From assembly GCA_965153455.1 (NCBI GenBank), contig OZ234501.1, positions 310,001 to 374,000 on the forward strand: a DNA stretch of 64,000 nt. The letters are read 5' to 3'. The notes under the pieces are model-generated. The model ran no database searches and was not told where the DNA came from. It saw only the letters and a program-made list of their open reading frames with translations. Made by a program: the position numbers and the translations under genes. This stretch comes from Sphagnum compactum (taxonomy: Eukaryota > Bryophyta > Sphagnopsida > Sphagnales). Positions 1 to 12,800 of the stretch are shown one piece after another. How positions within the stretch are numbered: the stretch's first letter is position 1; each line of letters begins with the position of its first letter.

Positions 1-246
1 TAAGTCATTTGGCTTGGAAGGTGAAGAGAGACTTGGTTCTTACAAGAAAAAACTATATGTTGATATTAGTTCCCCTTTTGACTTACATCCCTTAACAAAA
101 TGTCGTGGTCATAAGTGCAATGTTTAGTAATCCAATCTAAAGGGTGCAAATGTTAGCAAGATAATTAAAAACCCTTCTCAACCCCTAACCCATGTCTACA
201 ATGAGTAGCTCAACCTGTTGGGAATAAGGAAGTTAGGTATAAAACG
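1..246 (+). other. AT-rich flank with possible transposase-exon remnant
   Basis: No open frame of note. Positions 12-27 match 16 of 16 bases with the minus strand of 41549-41564, inside the decayed transposase-like locus further right, and the similarity weakly continues for about 20 bases. This hints that the left edge of the window holds another relic of the same element family, on the plus strand. Confidence 0.25.
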
Positions 247-756
247 ATGTGGTTTTGTCCAAATGACAAGGATCAATGTGTGTTGGGAGATGTTGGTGAC
301 TTTGTGAAAGGAAAGCCTAAATTTCTACTTGTTTGGCTAATTTTTACTAGGGCTAAACTCATTTCAATGGAGGTGGCATCCTTGGAAGAGGTTGGATTTT
401 GTCCTCTTAGGTGTGCCTATGTGGACGTTGGGGGTGCAAATCTAGATGCAAATGACATTCCATTTAAAAAATGTGACAACAAAATCATGCATCATGCTCA
501 ACTTAGAAAGGATCATGATAATAGGTGGTTGTTTGGGAAAAACTTACGAACAATTATGTTGCAAGTAAAGGATATCCTTGATCTTGAATATGGGTGGGTC
601 TATTACATCCATGGTGGAATGATGACTACAACATACAAAGTGACAATTGGGGTGATCTCAAATTGCACTTATTTTGACTTTGTGTCTATGTTAACAAGTT
701 TGAAAAAAATGGAATTTTATCCTTTGAAAACGTTTGTATTTCATTTATGGAATTAA
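247..756 (+). pseudogene. Hypothetical ORF, possible SWIM-type zinc-finger / transposase fragment
   Basis: Open frame of 169 codons in AT-rich DNA. The last third reads like the neighbourhood of a SWIM zinc finger of plant transposase-derived proteins: a 'GWVYYI' strand, then 'YKVTIGVISNC' followed by 'YFDF', where a C-x-C pair would be expected. The downstream C-x-H half appears only in a shifted frame around 725-750, so the finger looks broken. No promoter, intron structure or signal peptide is recognisable. Together with the short match of the preceding bases to the transposase-like relic at 41 kb, a decayed TE fragment is the best reading. A genuine small plant protein cannot be excluded. 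Family assignment rests on pattern memory, not on a search. Confidence 0.3.
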
Positions 757-2000
757 AATGTTTTGCTATCACAAGATGGATGATTCATCAATTCACTTAC
801 ATTAAATATCAATGCAGTAAAAAACAAATTGTAGCAATAAATTCGAGTAGGTTAACATATATTTTGTTTGTTTAAATATATAAATTTATCACTTGCCCTT
901 ACATGTGACAAAATTGGTTGAACATTTTGACGATCATTTTAGGAATGAAAATTTGTGTTATGCAATGACAATGAGCTTAGATTGAAATTAATTTTCATTA
1001 CCACAACACAATTTGATGTTTTTTTCAATATGTGAGTTCTACAGTTGAAGATATTAGTTTACCTACATGATGTATAAATCATTGAAACATCCATATATAA
1101 AATGGATGTATATAATCATTCATCCTTAATCATTTACTTATCATCTATTTTGGTTATGATATGTGTTTAACTTTGTGTGGTTGTAAAGGAAATGTTTTTC
1201 GAACACTTCAAGTTCTAGTTCCAAGTTCTTTGTTTAGGCTCCACACTGATGCAAAAGCTTGCTTCAAACTATTGGAAGGATTACTTGGCATACTTATGAG
1301 CCAATTATTCCACTTTGGAAGGCATGAAAATTAGTGGGTAGGATATTTCACCTTCTACTATTGAAATACTAGGCAAAGTACTCATCATACTTACAAACTT
1401 GGATGTCTAACTTAGAAAACACTTATTGTTGTTCAAATGATAATTTTTATATTTGAAATTCACAAAAACCACTTGTAGAAAACTTGCTTTATTGATCGTC
1501 CATTAAACCAAAATGAAGATGTGTTGTAATCCTTTGAAATAATGTTTTCATACTTGAAAATTAATTATTTTATTAAACAAACTTTCAACTTATTCAACTC
1601 AAGGTCTAGATTCTACTTGTAAATGGCACCTCATAAAACATCATGTAGATTGCTAAACATATTTACAAGATTTAATGGACGCATAATTTCCTTAAGGTAG
1701 TTTAATACAAAGTTAATTTGCAAGTTAGGATTTGTATTGAATTTTTAAAATGATAGTTTTAGTTGACCTTTGACAAGTACTAGTTTAAACACATGTATGC
1801 TGTAAAGTTGCAATTGAAAAGAAAATGATACGAAGGAATTTACAAATTGTGGAATTCTTGGGTTACATGTCATCCTTGGCATACTTTGTAAAATTTGGAT
1901 TATACTTATTTAGCTTGGATTGCTTCAACACATTAAATCAAAAATGTGATTTTTAGAATTGCATAAATAACTGAAAATGTAGTCATTTCACAATGATGAA
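757..2000. other. AT-rich intergenic DNA
   Basis: No ORF above background, no RNA gene and no clear repeat recognised. Composition is uniformly AT-rich. Confidence 0.5.
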
Positions 2001-2226
2001 GAGGAACACAAGGTCACAATTATTAGGAGGAACATAAGACCATGATTATTAGAAAGAACACAAGACCCTGGTGACTAAGAAAAACACCAAGACCATTACG
2101 ATTAAGAGGAACACAAAACCACAATGACTAGGAAAAACACAACACCATGGCAATGAAGAAAAACATTAAAACCTTAGGGACCAAGTGGAACACAGGACAA
2201 CAAGACCATATGGTGACCAAGAGGGT
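2001..2226. repeat. Degenerate 26-27 bp minisatellite
   Basis: About eight imperfect tandem units of the form (A/G)GGAACACAAGACCA-n-GA(C/T)TA(A/G)G. Unit starts are recognisable at each 'aggaacac / aaaaacac' block. Units differ at many positions, so the array is old. The open frames crossing it on both strands are consequences of the repeat. Confidence 0.7.
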
Positions 2227-2639
2227 AAGAACTTACAAGTAACAAGGTTGTTGCTATTGGAGTGATCCAAACTTGGAAGTACACTTAACTTGAAACCATC
2301 AATGTAATTAATGAGAAGAATGAATAAAATCATGCCCACAAACTCAAAGAAACTTGCACACAAGGGTTTGATGAATTGGATGATTTCACATCCATTACCA
2401 TTGATTTTCAATCTAGTTCATAAATTGGATTTGAATCATATGTTTAAAGTGATTGATTATTTTGAAAACATTAATCAATGCTTTTTTCATCCATCCTAAT
2501 GATTAGAGTAGGTAGGGTCCATTAGTCAACATATGATTGTTTAATTTTAGGTGACCAAATAAAATTTCGTAGGTTGTCATGTGTATGGAGGGTTTTTTTT
2601 CTCCCTTGTGACCAATCCGAACTTTAGAGGGGCATTTTT

Positions 2640-3850
2640 TTCTCATTTTAAGTTTTAAAGGGATGTGAGTGCACCTTCTAGTCCTCTACACTTATCTTGT
2701 GGCACCATAAAAAAAGAGGTGGAGTGAGTGAGAGGGAGGTGACTGATACGCTAAGTGTTCAGTCACCGGCCACAGTACTGTACTCTGTACCGGTGTATAG
2801 ACGGCACAGCAGATTGTGCTCACTCCTCTCATAAAGCTCCCCAGGGCGCGCCTCTTTCTATTTCTGTTGAGCCGTTCATCGGTGAGTAGTTCCAGGGTGA
2901 ACGTATATTTACTGGAAGGGCAAAACAACGAGATGAGTCTTGTAACTCAAATGCAATGGGTAGACGTACAGTTTAATATAATAGGCTAGGTTATGGGTAG
3001 AGATATGGTTTAATATAATAGGCTAGGTTTAAGTTTGCTTGAAAAGAGCGGACTCCGAATTTGTGCTGAGGGCCTTGGTACACAAGCGGTTCCAAACGTC
3101 CAAACTCACGAAGCACACAAAAGGGAGGAAATTTGGTCGTCGTCGAGAGGCAACCCTAGCGGCCAAGTCCAAGAATTGAGAATGGGTTTCCCCGAGAAGT
3201 GAATAGTTGTGGACCCTATTCTGCGAAGATTTCGACTTTGATCTACTCTCGTTTTAGACGCCGCTTCCAGCAAGAATTTTGGAGTGACTTTTGGGTCGAA
3301 ACCGGTGTTGAGCCTCAAGGCACTCAAAGACTAGTTCATCTCAGATCTACATGAAGGGCGGTGGGTGCAGAATTGTACTTCGGAATCGGGTTGAGAGATC
3401 CGGATTCTAACGTTTGAATAATTCGTATCCTGGGTGCTGGAAGCGAAGGAAAAGTTTCACTGGGATATCTTCCAGTCGAGAGATTCGAGATAACGGTTTG
3501 AGAGGGATGATGAGGGATTCCTTCGACATAGAGATCGATGAACAAAATTTGTGAAACTCAGAGGATGGACATTGGTTAGGGTCCGTAGGCGACCGATCCA
3601 AAGGAAGGGCTTTTGCAGGACGATTGTTCGGAGAACTGACAAACTTCGGTGGACAAAGGAGGAGGCCGGAGGAATGAGAGAGGCGAAGGCTGAGTTCCGA
3701 CAAGGTTTTCGGCAGTGATTGGAAGTCTAGGTCGATAGCAGTGGCAGGCAAAGATTGGGAGCTTGGCGAGAGCTTCTTGCGAACAGGCCGGATAAACTAA
3801 GGTGAAATTAAGCATCTGATGCAGGCGTCTTCCGGCTGTACTCCTCTCTT
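2640..3850 (+). promoter_or_regulatory. Upstream region of the myosin gene (presumed promoter and 5' leader)
   Basis: This stretch is noticeably more GC-rich than the DNA to its left and ends at the proposed start codon of the myosin gene. Several minus-strand open frames here overlap one another in different frames and show no domain; they look like by-products of base composition. The transcription start cannot be placed from sequence alone. A 37-bp direct duplication containing TTTAATATAATA lies inside it. Confidence 0.4.
2956..3029. repeat. 37-bp tandem duplication upstream of myosin gene
   Basis: Two adjacent units begin 'ATGGGTAGA' at 2956 and 2993. Both contain TTTAATATAATAGGCTAGGT and differ at about five positions. 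The AT-rich core is TATA-like, but about 800 bp from the proposed start codon, so a promoter role is only a possibility. Confidence 0.7.
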
Positions 3851-6800
3851 ATGGTACTGCATTTCTCACCTTCTCCGTCTCGAAGCTCAGTTTAGTTAGG
3901 TGCTCCAGATTTGATTCCCCTTTGACCCTGGATGCTTTTCAGTTGTAAGGCTCCGGACAGATTTGATGCTTGGATCAGGAAGATTGTTCTGCCATCGGAA
4001 ACTATTTTAGGTTCTACATACTTTTGTTTTTTTCGTTTTTTCTCTTTCTTGTGAAGAGACGGTCATTATGGCATTTAAAAAGTACAGCCGTACGGTTCGA
4101 GTGTTCAGCAAACTGTACAGCTTCATCCGGCTAGAGGTTTAGTCATGCATTAGGGCACTTGTTTTTCCCTCTTGGTTTGGCATTTGAGTCCGTTTCTTGT
4201 GATCTGAAATCTTGTCCACAGGCAAGTGCAACCAATATGTCAGCTGGGTCCCAGGTATGGGTTGAGGATCCTGAGGTGGCTTGGGTGGAAGCTGAGGTTC
4301 TTGACAGTGACGGCAAGGAAGTCAGAGCTCAGACCATCAAAGGCAATGTGGTGAGTTAGTTGTCTTCTTCCATCCACATTGGATACAGAAACTGTTGACA
4401 TGCAGACTGTTGTTGGTTCCATTGCAGTGGCCACTGTAAAAACATGGCCATATGTGATCTGAACAATCCTTCTAAGAGGAGGGAGTGTGCTGAAAGTGTC
4501 TGTGAGCCAATTTGCTGTGGGGTAAGAGGAATAAGATTGTCTTGAACATGTGCTAATGTTGTGGTTTTGAAATTGAGGGAGGTGACCTGTTTGTGGCACA
4601 AGCAGCAATTTGTGAAGACTCATGGAAGATGTGGGTTTTGTTGCCAACAGATCTGCCATGCAATCGAGACCCATGTTCTGTGCTGCTTGTGAAAGTCAAG
4701 TCCAGTAATATTCCCATACATGCACTGTGAATTAGTACACTGTTGATGGTCATTAAGATGCAGGTGACTGTCAGTATTGTTCAATCTGCTCCTCAGTTTG
4801 TTCTATGTTTTTTAGGTTTGGGTCTCTTCTTTTTGCTTTTTACTGATATGCTGTTGGATCTGAAATCTCTGTGATTTTATTACCTCGCCATCCCTCAGTT
4901 GTATTGAATTGACCTAAACTTCAAGTAGGGGAAACTTCTCAATGCTTATGAAGATATCTGCATCATCCGTTAGTGCAAGTTTGATCTATGTTAGTTGTCC
5001 ACGAATAATTTTTGTGAAACCAATAGCAGAGATTTCTGGCATATGCATTTGAGCTTATTGTCTTTGTTTCGTGATGCTGATATAAGCTGATGCCAATCTG
5101 ACCTAATTTCAGTTGTTCAAAAGTTCTGTTTTTTTCTTCTTCAGGGTTGTCTGGTCTACTTAAGTTAGGGGTGTATGCATGTCCAATCATGCACACCTGG
5201 TGTGGAACTGCCACTTGGTGGCTAACTGTTATGCACATCAGTTTACCTTTGAATTTGGAAGTCTGTGGTGAAGTTGATGATTGAACAATGAAAAGAGGAT
5301 ATGGGTGTATTTTTGTGGATGATTCAACAAACATGGATCAATATGTTAATTATCTATCATTGACAATGACTCATGGAATTTGATGGAATGCTTGTTCTTA
5401 TGGAGAGATACTTAACACTTTTCTCCACACCTTATGTGCAGGTTGTATGCCCAGTGGCATCCATGCATCCAAAGGATTCAGATGCACAGCCTGGAGGGGT
5501 AGATGACATGACTAAGCTGGCATATCTTCATGAGCCAGGAGTCTTGTACAATCTTGCCAGTAGATATGAGCTCGATGAGATTTATGTTAGTGCAGCTCTT
5601 TCCCACACAATGCTTCTGTTGGCTGCTTGGACAAGAATCAGTAAATTTGGTTGTATGTGGGATGTCTTCTGATGGATTTCCTGATTTTGAGTTTTCCAGT
5701 GAAGCATACATGCAATTCTATAGTTAATAAACAAGCTTTCAACCAAGGCTAGTTGCTTTTGTTTTTCTGCAGTCATTGTAATGTTGAAGTTTTGCTTCTC
5801 TGTGACAGACGTATACTGGTAACATATTGATTGCTGTAAATCCATTTGCAAAGCTTCCACATTTGTATGACAACCATATGATGGAGCAATACAGAGGGGT
5901 GCCCTTAGGAGAATTAAGCCCCCATGTTTTTGCAGTTGCTGATTCTGCTTACAGGTAAACATTTTTGGAACTGTTTGCAACCATTATATTCTTCTGTTGC
6001 TCATCTTTATAGGGCCTATGGATGTCAGATTATCTACCGTAGTTTTATGCAAGTCATGAAGCTTCCACTACGATTAGAACTGCTTACCCAAATTGAATTA
6101 CAAGGAGGTTCAATACCACTGTGTGACACAGTGTAGTTGAATAGTTAAGAGGTTGTTGGCAATGAACCAAATGGAGCAGGCATCGTTCCTAAAAGAGATT
6201 ATTTGGTTACGGGTCAAGCAGTTGTCAACACCTGGATTTTTTCTGCAATTTGGGCAGAGATATAGGTCCAGATTTTGCTCCTGTGCTTCACTGGAGTTTC
6301 TCATCTTTCCTTAGGTTCACTATTTGCAATGGTTAAAAAGCCTGCTGTCAGAACCATTGTGGCAATGGCAGACCATAAGACTTTTTTAGTGGTTCCTAGA
6401 CTTGTCAGATTGCTCAAACTTGATTGATTATGTAGGTTTTGTGTTGGATTAATATTGTTGCTTATGCTCAAAGTTCAGTCCTGGTGTCATGTTGCAGGGC
6501 AATGATCAATGAGAAACAGAGCCAGTCTATATTGGTGAGTGGGGAGAGTGGGGCAGGGAAAACAGAAACAACAAAGTTGATCATGCAGTATTTGGCATAT
6601 ATGGGAGGCCGAGCTGCTACTGATGGCCGAACAGTAGAACAACAAGTTCTTGAGGTTTGAATCACTTTCCCTTCTTTGTACAGTTGGGGTTCTTTTTGAT
6701 CGATTGTCCAAGCGCTGACAAACCAGGTAGGTTCCTGCAGCTAGATGTAAATCACATCATCTCTCCTGCTAGTATGCACAGATTTCCTTCCAGTAGTATC

Positions 6801-9800
6801 AGGTCTATTACCTTGTTGGGTCCAATCTTCAAATAACAGAGCAAGTTGTATGAATTTTTTGCCTTCATCCTTGGTTTACTGTGTGATTTATCCCTTTGGA
6901 TTGCATATTTTTTTGATTACCTACATGGATAAATGCATTAATTAGTTTGTGCTTGTTTGTAAGAAGCATTATGTTACTTCAAATTTCAGTTGTCATTGCG
7001 ATCAATTCTCTGAAGGCGCATATGTGAAGTCAATTTTGCCAGAATCTGAAGTTTTGAGTCTTCACAGTTCCTTCAATTTTGCTAATAAGTTGAATGCAAA
7101 GTGTGGGCCTTCTCTTCCTTTTCTTTATGTGGCTTGGAAGTTCCATACAATCATAGTGACTAAAAGTTTTTCCTAGGAGCTTGGAGAACTGTTCTTTCCA
7201 TTTTTCCTGTTGGTTCAGCAGTCAGCTTTAAACTTCAAATATGTTTGGTTGAAGGATAAGGATTTCACATGGCCTATGTAGTCCCTATGTAGCTTCAATG
7301 TAGCTGAAGCTTTAGGTTTATCTGCTTGACTAGATCTCCTGATAGACAACTTGTTCCTCACTTGGTTAAGTCGTCTTTAAGCAGTCAATTGGTACCCCAA
7401 CAGGTACTTGTTGTGGCTTCTCTCTGCAAATCTATTAGAATTTCCTGAGCTAACCATTTTATGAATGTGATCATGGACATGTGAGCATGTGTTGGGTTTC
7501 TAGATCAATTGCCAAGTACAGGGTGTGAGATTTTATGGTGTTTGTTGTGTTACAGTCAAATCCACTCCTTGAAGCTTTTGGAAATGCCAAGACTGTCAGG
7601 AATGATAACTCCAGGTACAGTTTCTTGGCTTCCTTTCAGTCTTTCATCCAGTGACTGCGTTGCAGCTATGGTTGCTGCTAAATTCCAAGTGATTGATATC
7701 ATTCTTGTAATTGAACCTTGACCTGCTTGTTTTTAAGGACATGCTCCATGTTCATAGACAATCCATAACAAAACATGAAGTTTGTGTGCTCTGATTTCCA
7801 AGCAAGTTGTAAAATCTTTTACCAGATACTAGCTGTGTCAGTTAGCATATAAAGCAATTGTGTAGAATTGCTGTGTCCAGCAGGTGATTGGTTTCAATGT
7901 TTCCTTGTATTGCCAGGCTTAGATTGCAAAGGTGGCTTGGTAGTGGAGTGCAAGCTAGAGACCAAATACACCATTGTAGTTCAGGATGCATGTTTTATGT
8001 AAAATTCCTGGAACCACACTTATCAATGTTAGGTACGTATGGGAGGTATGAGAACAGAGTTCAGATGGTCCAGGATGTGAATTTTGATAGTCTGCTAAGA
8101 GAAGATTTGGGCATGAATTCTGACATTTTTTGTTCTGGAATGTAGTCGCTTTGGGAAGTTTGTGGAGATCCAGTTTGATCGAGGTGGACGCATCTCTGGT
8201 GCAGCTGTCCGGACATACCTCTTGGAGAGATCTCGTGTTGTACAGATTGCTGATCCAGAAAGGAATTATCATTGCTTTTATCAACTCTGTGCGTCACCAG
8301 AGGTACACCCTCTACTTTTTGAGGATTCTTTGGAAGCAATCTGCATTCTCTTTTAAAATCAGGTACTGACCTTAGACACGTGCTTCATGTTCTTTCCAAT
8401 ATCTCTATTGCTGCAAAGTTAGGCATTATTTTACAGGTTCTTGTGGCTTTGTAAGTTTTGAAGTTTTCTTTGTGTCTCAGATGGTCAGTCTTATTGTTGT
8501 TTTAAAGAATGAAGTCTACCCTCTAAAGATTCTCTCAAAGAGGACTAGAGGTTTGCTCAACAAAGAGCAATTTCTATTTGGAATGTAGTCTTTGGAATGG
8601 TTTTGTAGTCTTGTAATTGGTGAGCTTTTTGAACCCCACTTAGTCCTTGCTTGTTGTTTACCTTTTGTCTGTTATATTCTGTTCTTTTCTTCTATTGTCC
8701 TTTCTCTTTTTGTTTTTTGTTTTTCCCTATGTTTTCCCCATCTGTGTTGTTAGGCCTGTATCATGCCTGAGGCTTCCCTTCGCTTCTAGACTTGTGACAA
8801 ACTCAGTATGCAGGCTAGTGGTTATAGTGGCCTATACCACTGTAGCAAGCTGATGAAGTTGTGATAGATAAGTCATTATCATACATTCAACTGTTGATGG
8901 TCTGTGAACAAGTGAGAGAATGTCACTATTGTTCATACTGCAAGCTTTATTGTTCAAGTTCAAGTTCATCCCTTCTGTATATTTCTTCTTCCTGGTTCCA
9001 CAGTCCTTCTCTGGAAGTCTTTCTTTGACTTAAAAGGAAAGTTTTTTGCATTGGCTTTTAAAATTGTGATCATGGAGATCTGTTGATTCTTGTGAGAGTT
9101 ATCTGGAGTTTGAAGAAAAAGACTTAGTTGTGTCCAATACATCTGGTCATATTGACCTGCAATGGGTGATGTTATTTGCTTTTCAAAGTCTGCTAAATCC
9201 ATAGTTTGTTGCATCTTATCTTTGGTTTGTGTCGTGACAACATCCTGAATTCCAGTCTTCTCTTAGTGAGTGAAATTTTCTCAATCCTCTTTTGGCGGAT
9301 TAATAAGATCCAATCAGCCCTTGGAGTGCTTGGTCCCCACTGGATGGATGCATTCTGTTCTCTCAATGGTCCTACATGCTCTCCTGAGTTTTATTTGTGT
9401 TGTACTTAAAGCAGTTATCTGTGTCTTTGACTCTAGGAGCTATCTTATCTTTTATTTTATGATTTTCTATGCAATGCTTGGCTACCTCTCACTGGTTATG
9501 GGCAAATTCTTTGGGTTATGACTCACATTTACTCCCTCATAACCTGATCCTGACAATGGTGGTGACATAGGTTCAATATGTTTTTGTGATGACAGGACTG
9601 CGAAAAATACAAGTTGGGGGATGCAAAAACTTTCCATTACTTGAATCAGAGTGGGTGTTATGATTTGAACAACGTGAGCAATAGCCGTGAATATGCAAAA
9701 ACCCGGAGAGCTATGGATGTTGTGGGTATAAACTCCGATGATCAGGTACCTTTGATTTGCTGTTTCTTTTTTAGACATTTCTGGATTTTCAGTTGATTGC

Positions 9801-12800
9801 TCCTGTGCACTGTTTTAGCCTTTTGGTGTGAGTTGATTTTCCTTGATGCTGTTCCTTGTGGAGGGCAGATCATTGGATTTGCCTTTGGACTCATATGCCA
9901 ACAACAGCTACCATCCCATTATAGTATTAGAACTCTCAGTTTCAACTGTTCCTGTTTGCTACCCATATCTTTGAAGAGTGCATGATTCAACGAGCAAATC
10001 CTGTAGGAGGTGACAAGGTTTTCTACAATGCTTTTCTGTTGACTTGTCTTTATTATTGCCCACAATTAATTAGTGCTCAATTACTGATTAGGACTCAACA
10101 CTTCAGTGTTCCTATCAGTAGAGCTGTTGTGCTTGCAACCAGGTAGTTTGTTTCAAGATATTTGTTCACAATTTTCTCTTGTTACTTGGTTTATTACCTT
10201 ATCAATGTCAGTCACTGCCAGTCTTCTTCACTACTCAGTAGAGAAGACCACATTGTACATATTTATCCAGTTTCAAAGTATCTAATGTGGATCAAGCTTA
10301 ACATGTACCTGGCACTGAAGTTATCAGTTAGCTGAACAGGAATCTTTATGTTTCCTGGTAGTTAGCTGGCATAGAATATCACAACTTTATCTTGTGCCTG
10401 GAGCTTGTTCCAGTGGTTGTTTTCACTGTAGATCTTCACTGGTTTTGAGTGCACAGGAAGCAATATTTCGAGTTGTAGCTGCCATCTTGCATTTGGGGAA
10501 TATTGAGTTTATGCAAGGACCAGAGTCTGACTCGTCAAAGGTCAAAGAGGGGAAGTCCAATTTCCACCTTCAAGCTGCATCTGAGCTTCTTATGTAAGTC
10601 TCTCTTTTCTGATGGAAAGTTTGTTTTGAATAGCAGCTACAGTGGGAGGCTAAAGTAGTAGCATTGAAGGTGCATCTTGCTATTGACACTGAAGTTTCTC
10701 ATTCAGATTCACAACTTATGATGGGTTCATTGACTAGATTTTAGCATAGAAGGTTGGTTGTCTCTATACAGCAATGGAAACCAGAAACATTCAACATGAA
10801 GTGCCAATGATTGTTTTGGCTTTGAGCACACATAGGTGGCCATCCTGAAGAGGCAAATTTTAACTCCATTCAGACCACCTTGTGAAATGGCTATTTAAAG
10901 TGTAAATTGCATGGGTCATGTGCATGCAATGCAAGGTCCTCATGTTTTAATGCATGATCATTTTGGATTTGACTGCTGCATGAGGGCTTATCAGTTCAAT
11001 AGATCCTAAACTTAGCTGTGGATGCTGTCTTTAATGTACCTCTTGAGGAGATCCTGTGGGGGAAGTAATGTCTTTTAGCTGTATTGGTTCAGGGCCAAGA
11101 ATGAACGGCTGCTCGTTTTTTGCTTCTAGTGCAATATGGCAGTTAAGCTGAATAAGTTAATCTAGATATGTTGCTGCTATTACCAAATTAGCACCAAATT
11201 TGTGGTTTTATGGAACAAATTGCTTATTTAGGTTATATCATGGATCTTCTAATGATGACATTGCTTATTTTACATTATGTTCTGTGGAGCTAAAAGTCAA
11301 GATGATCCATGGTATCTCTTTTGCAAGGTGTGATTCCAAGGGCCTGCTGGACTCTTTGTGCACACGAATCCTAGCAACCCGTGACGGCAACATCACCATG
11401 AGTCTAGATGTCGTGGCTGCAACTGTCAACCGTGACACTCTAGCCAAAACCATCTACTCCCGCTTGTTTGACTGGTATGCATTGGTCGCTGAACTGGTCT
11501 AATGAGACTTCAGGAGTGTGCCCACATGATGCCAAATTACAATCAGAAACTTTGATTCATTGTTTGGATTATGCACAGTTTTGAATTATTTTGTTTCTTT
11601 CCCTCAGACTTTTAATTGCCCAATCACCCTCTGACTGTTTTGTATAGTCTCTAGTTATTGGTTTTGTTCTCAATCCAGAGCTTGACCTTGTTTGGGTGTC
11701 TTGCAATGGAAAGATGTGGATCAGTAGCAAACATACTGTACAGTAGTGTCACTATAAATTTTGCTGTTTGACAACCTCTGAAAACTGCTTTAGAATGTGG
11801 CATTTTTCAATGGGCCGTTAAAACCTTACTCTCACAAGAGGTATATGATAGCTAAGACTTATCATCTGAGACCACATTTTGACTACAGAGTATTTTGGGA
11901 TTCTGTTTGTGAGTAATGTCACTATAAGTTGATGTATTAGCAGAGGCTTTTTTGCTGCATACACATTTCTCATTTTTCATAAATTTTTGCAGGTTGGTTG
12001 ATAAAGTCAATAAATCTATTGGACAAGACCCTGAATCTGAGTTCTTGGTTGGTGTCTTGGATATTTATGGTTTTGAAAGCTTCAAAGGAAACAGGTATCT
12101 TCTCAGATTTCCTGGTGATCAACAGGCTGTGATTTTGGAGGGTGCTTACTTGAGATCTCAAATACATCTCTAGAGACTTTTTCTTCTTGCTATCTTGCCA
12201 AATTCTATTTTCTGAAACCCCATATTGAAAAGCCATGGAGTGAAGTGATTTATCTGATGACTATCTTTTGCTGAAAGGCCCAGTGTAAACTGGTTTTGTA
12301 AATGCTTTTATGACACTGGTTGTTCATATTCAACATCGACAGGGGGATTGTATGGAAGTAAAATAGTACTGCAGTCTGAATTTGGTCTTCCTCACAATGT
12401 TGTTGCAGCTTTAATGAGGATATTATTTGACTTTTTATATAAGCTATGTCCCTTGAGTGCTCCCCTGCATCAGAAAATGAGGATGCAGACAGTTATAAAA
12501 TGGTTTGCTGAAATTTTTGAAAGGCAGAATATTATTTAGTCATCTACAGCCACCACCAGGAGCTGGTGAAGTCAGTGGGGAGTCACAGCAGCTCGTCACT
12601 GCTATTTATTGATCAAGGTGATGGTCTGGAACTTTGTGAGCAAGCTCATAAGGTTATGACCATACTCCTTTTGGTGTTGCTTTCACAGTGTTGTTGTGGA
12701 GTTTCTTGCAATCTCATAGCTTTTGTGTCATATCTCCCAGTCTTGTGTAAGCTATTTTTCAAAATATATATACTAGGTTCAAGCCCCGGGCCTTTTCCCT

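Noticed and set aside
2000-2230. Possible CRISPR-like regular array
   Set aside because: Units are contiguous and degenerate with no unique spacers, and the window is plant nuclear DNA. It is a minisatellite.
3407-3815. Overlapping minus-strand open frames upstream of the myosin gene
   Set aside because: Several frames overlap each other without domain, start context or splice signals. The region is better explained as promoter/leader of the plus-strand gene.
4159-4236. Using the upstream ATG at 4159 as the myosin start
   Set aside because: The 26 residues it would add do not resemble the family, and a clear splice acceptor (CCACAG) at 4221 separates them from the conserved part.
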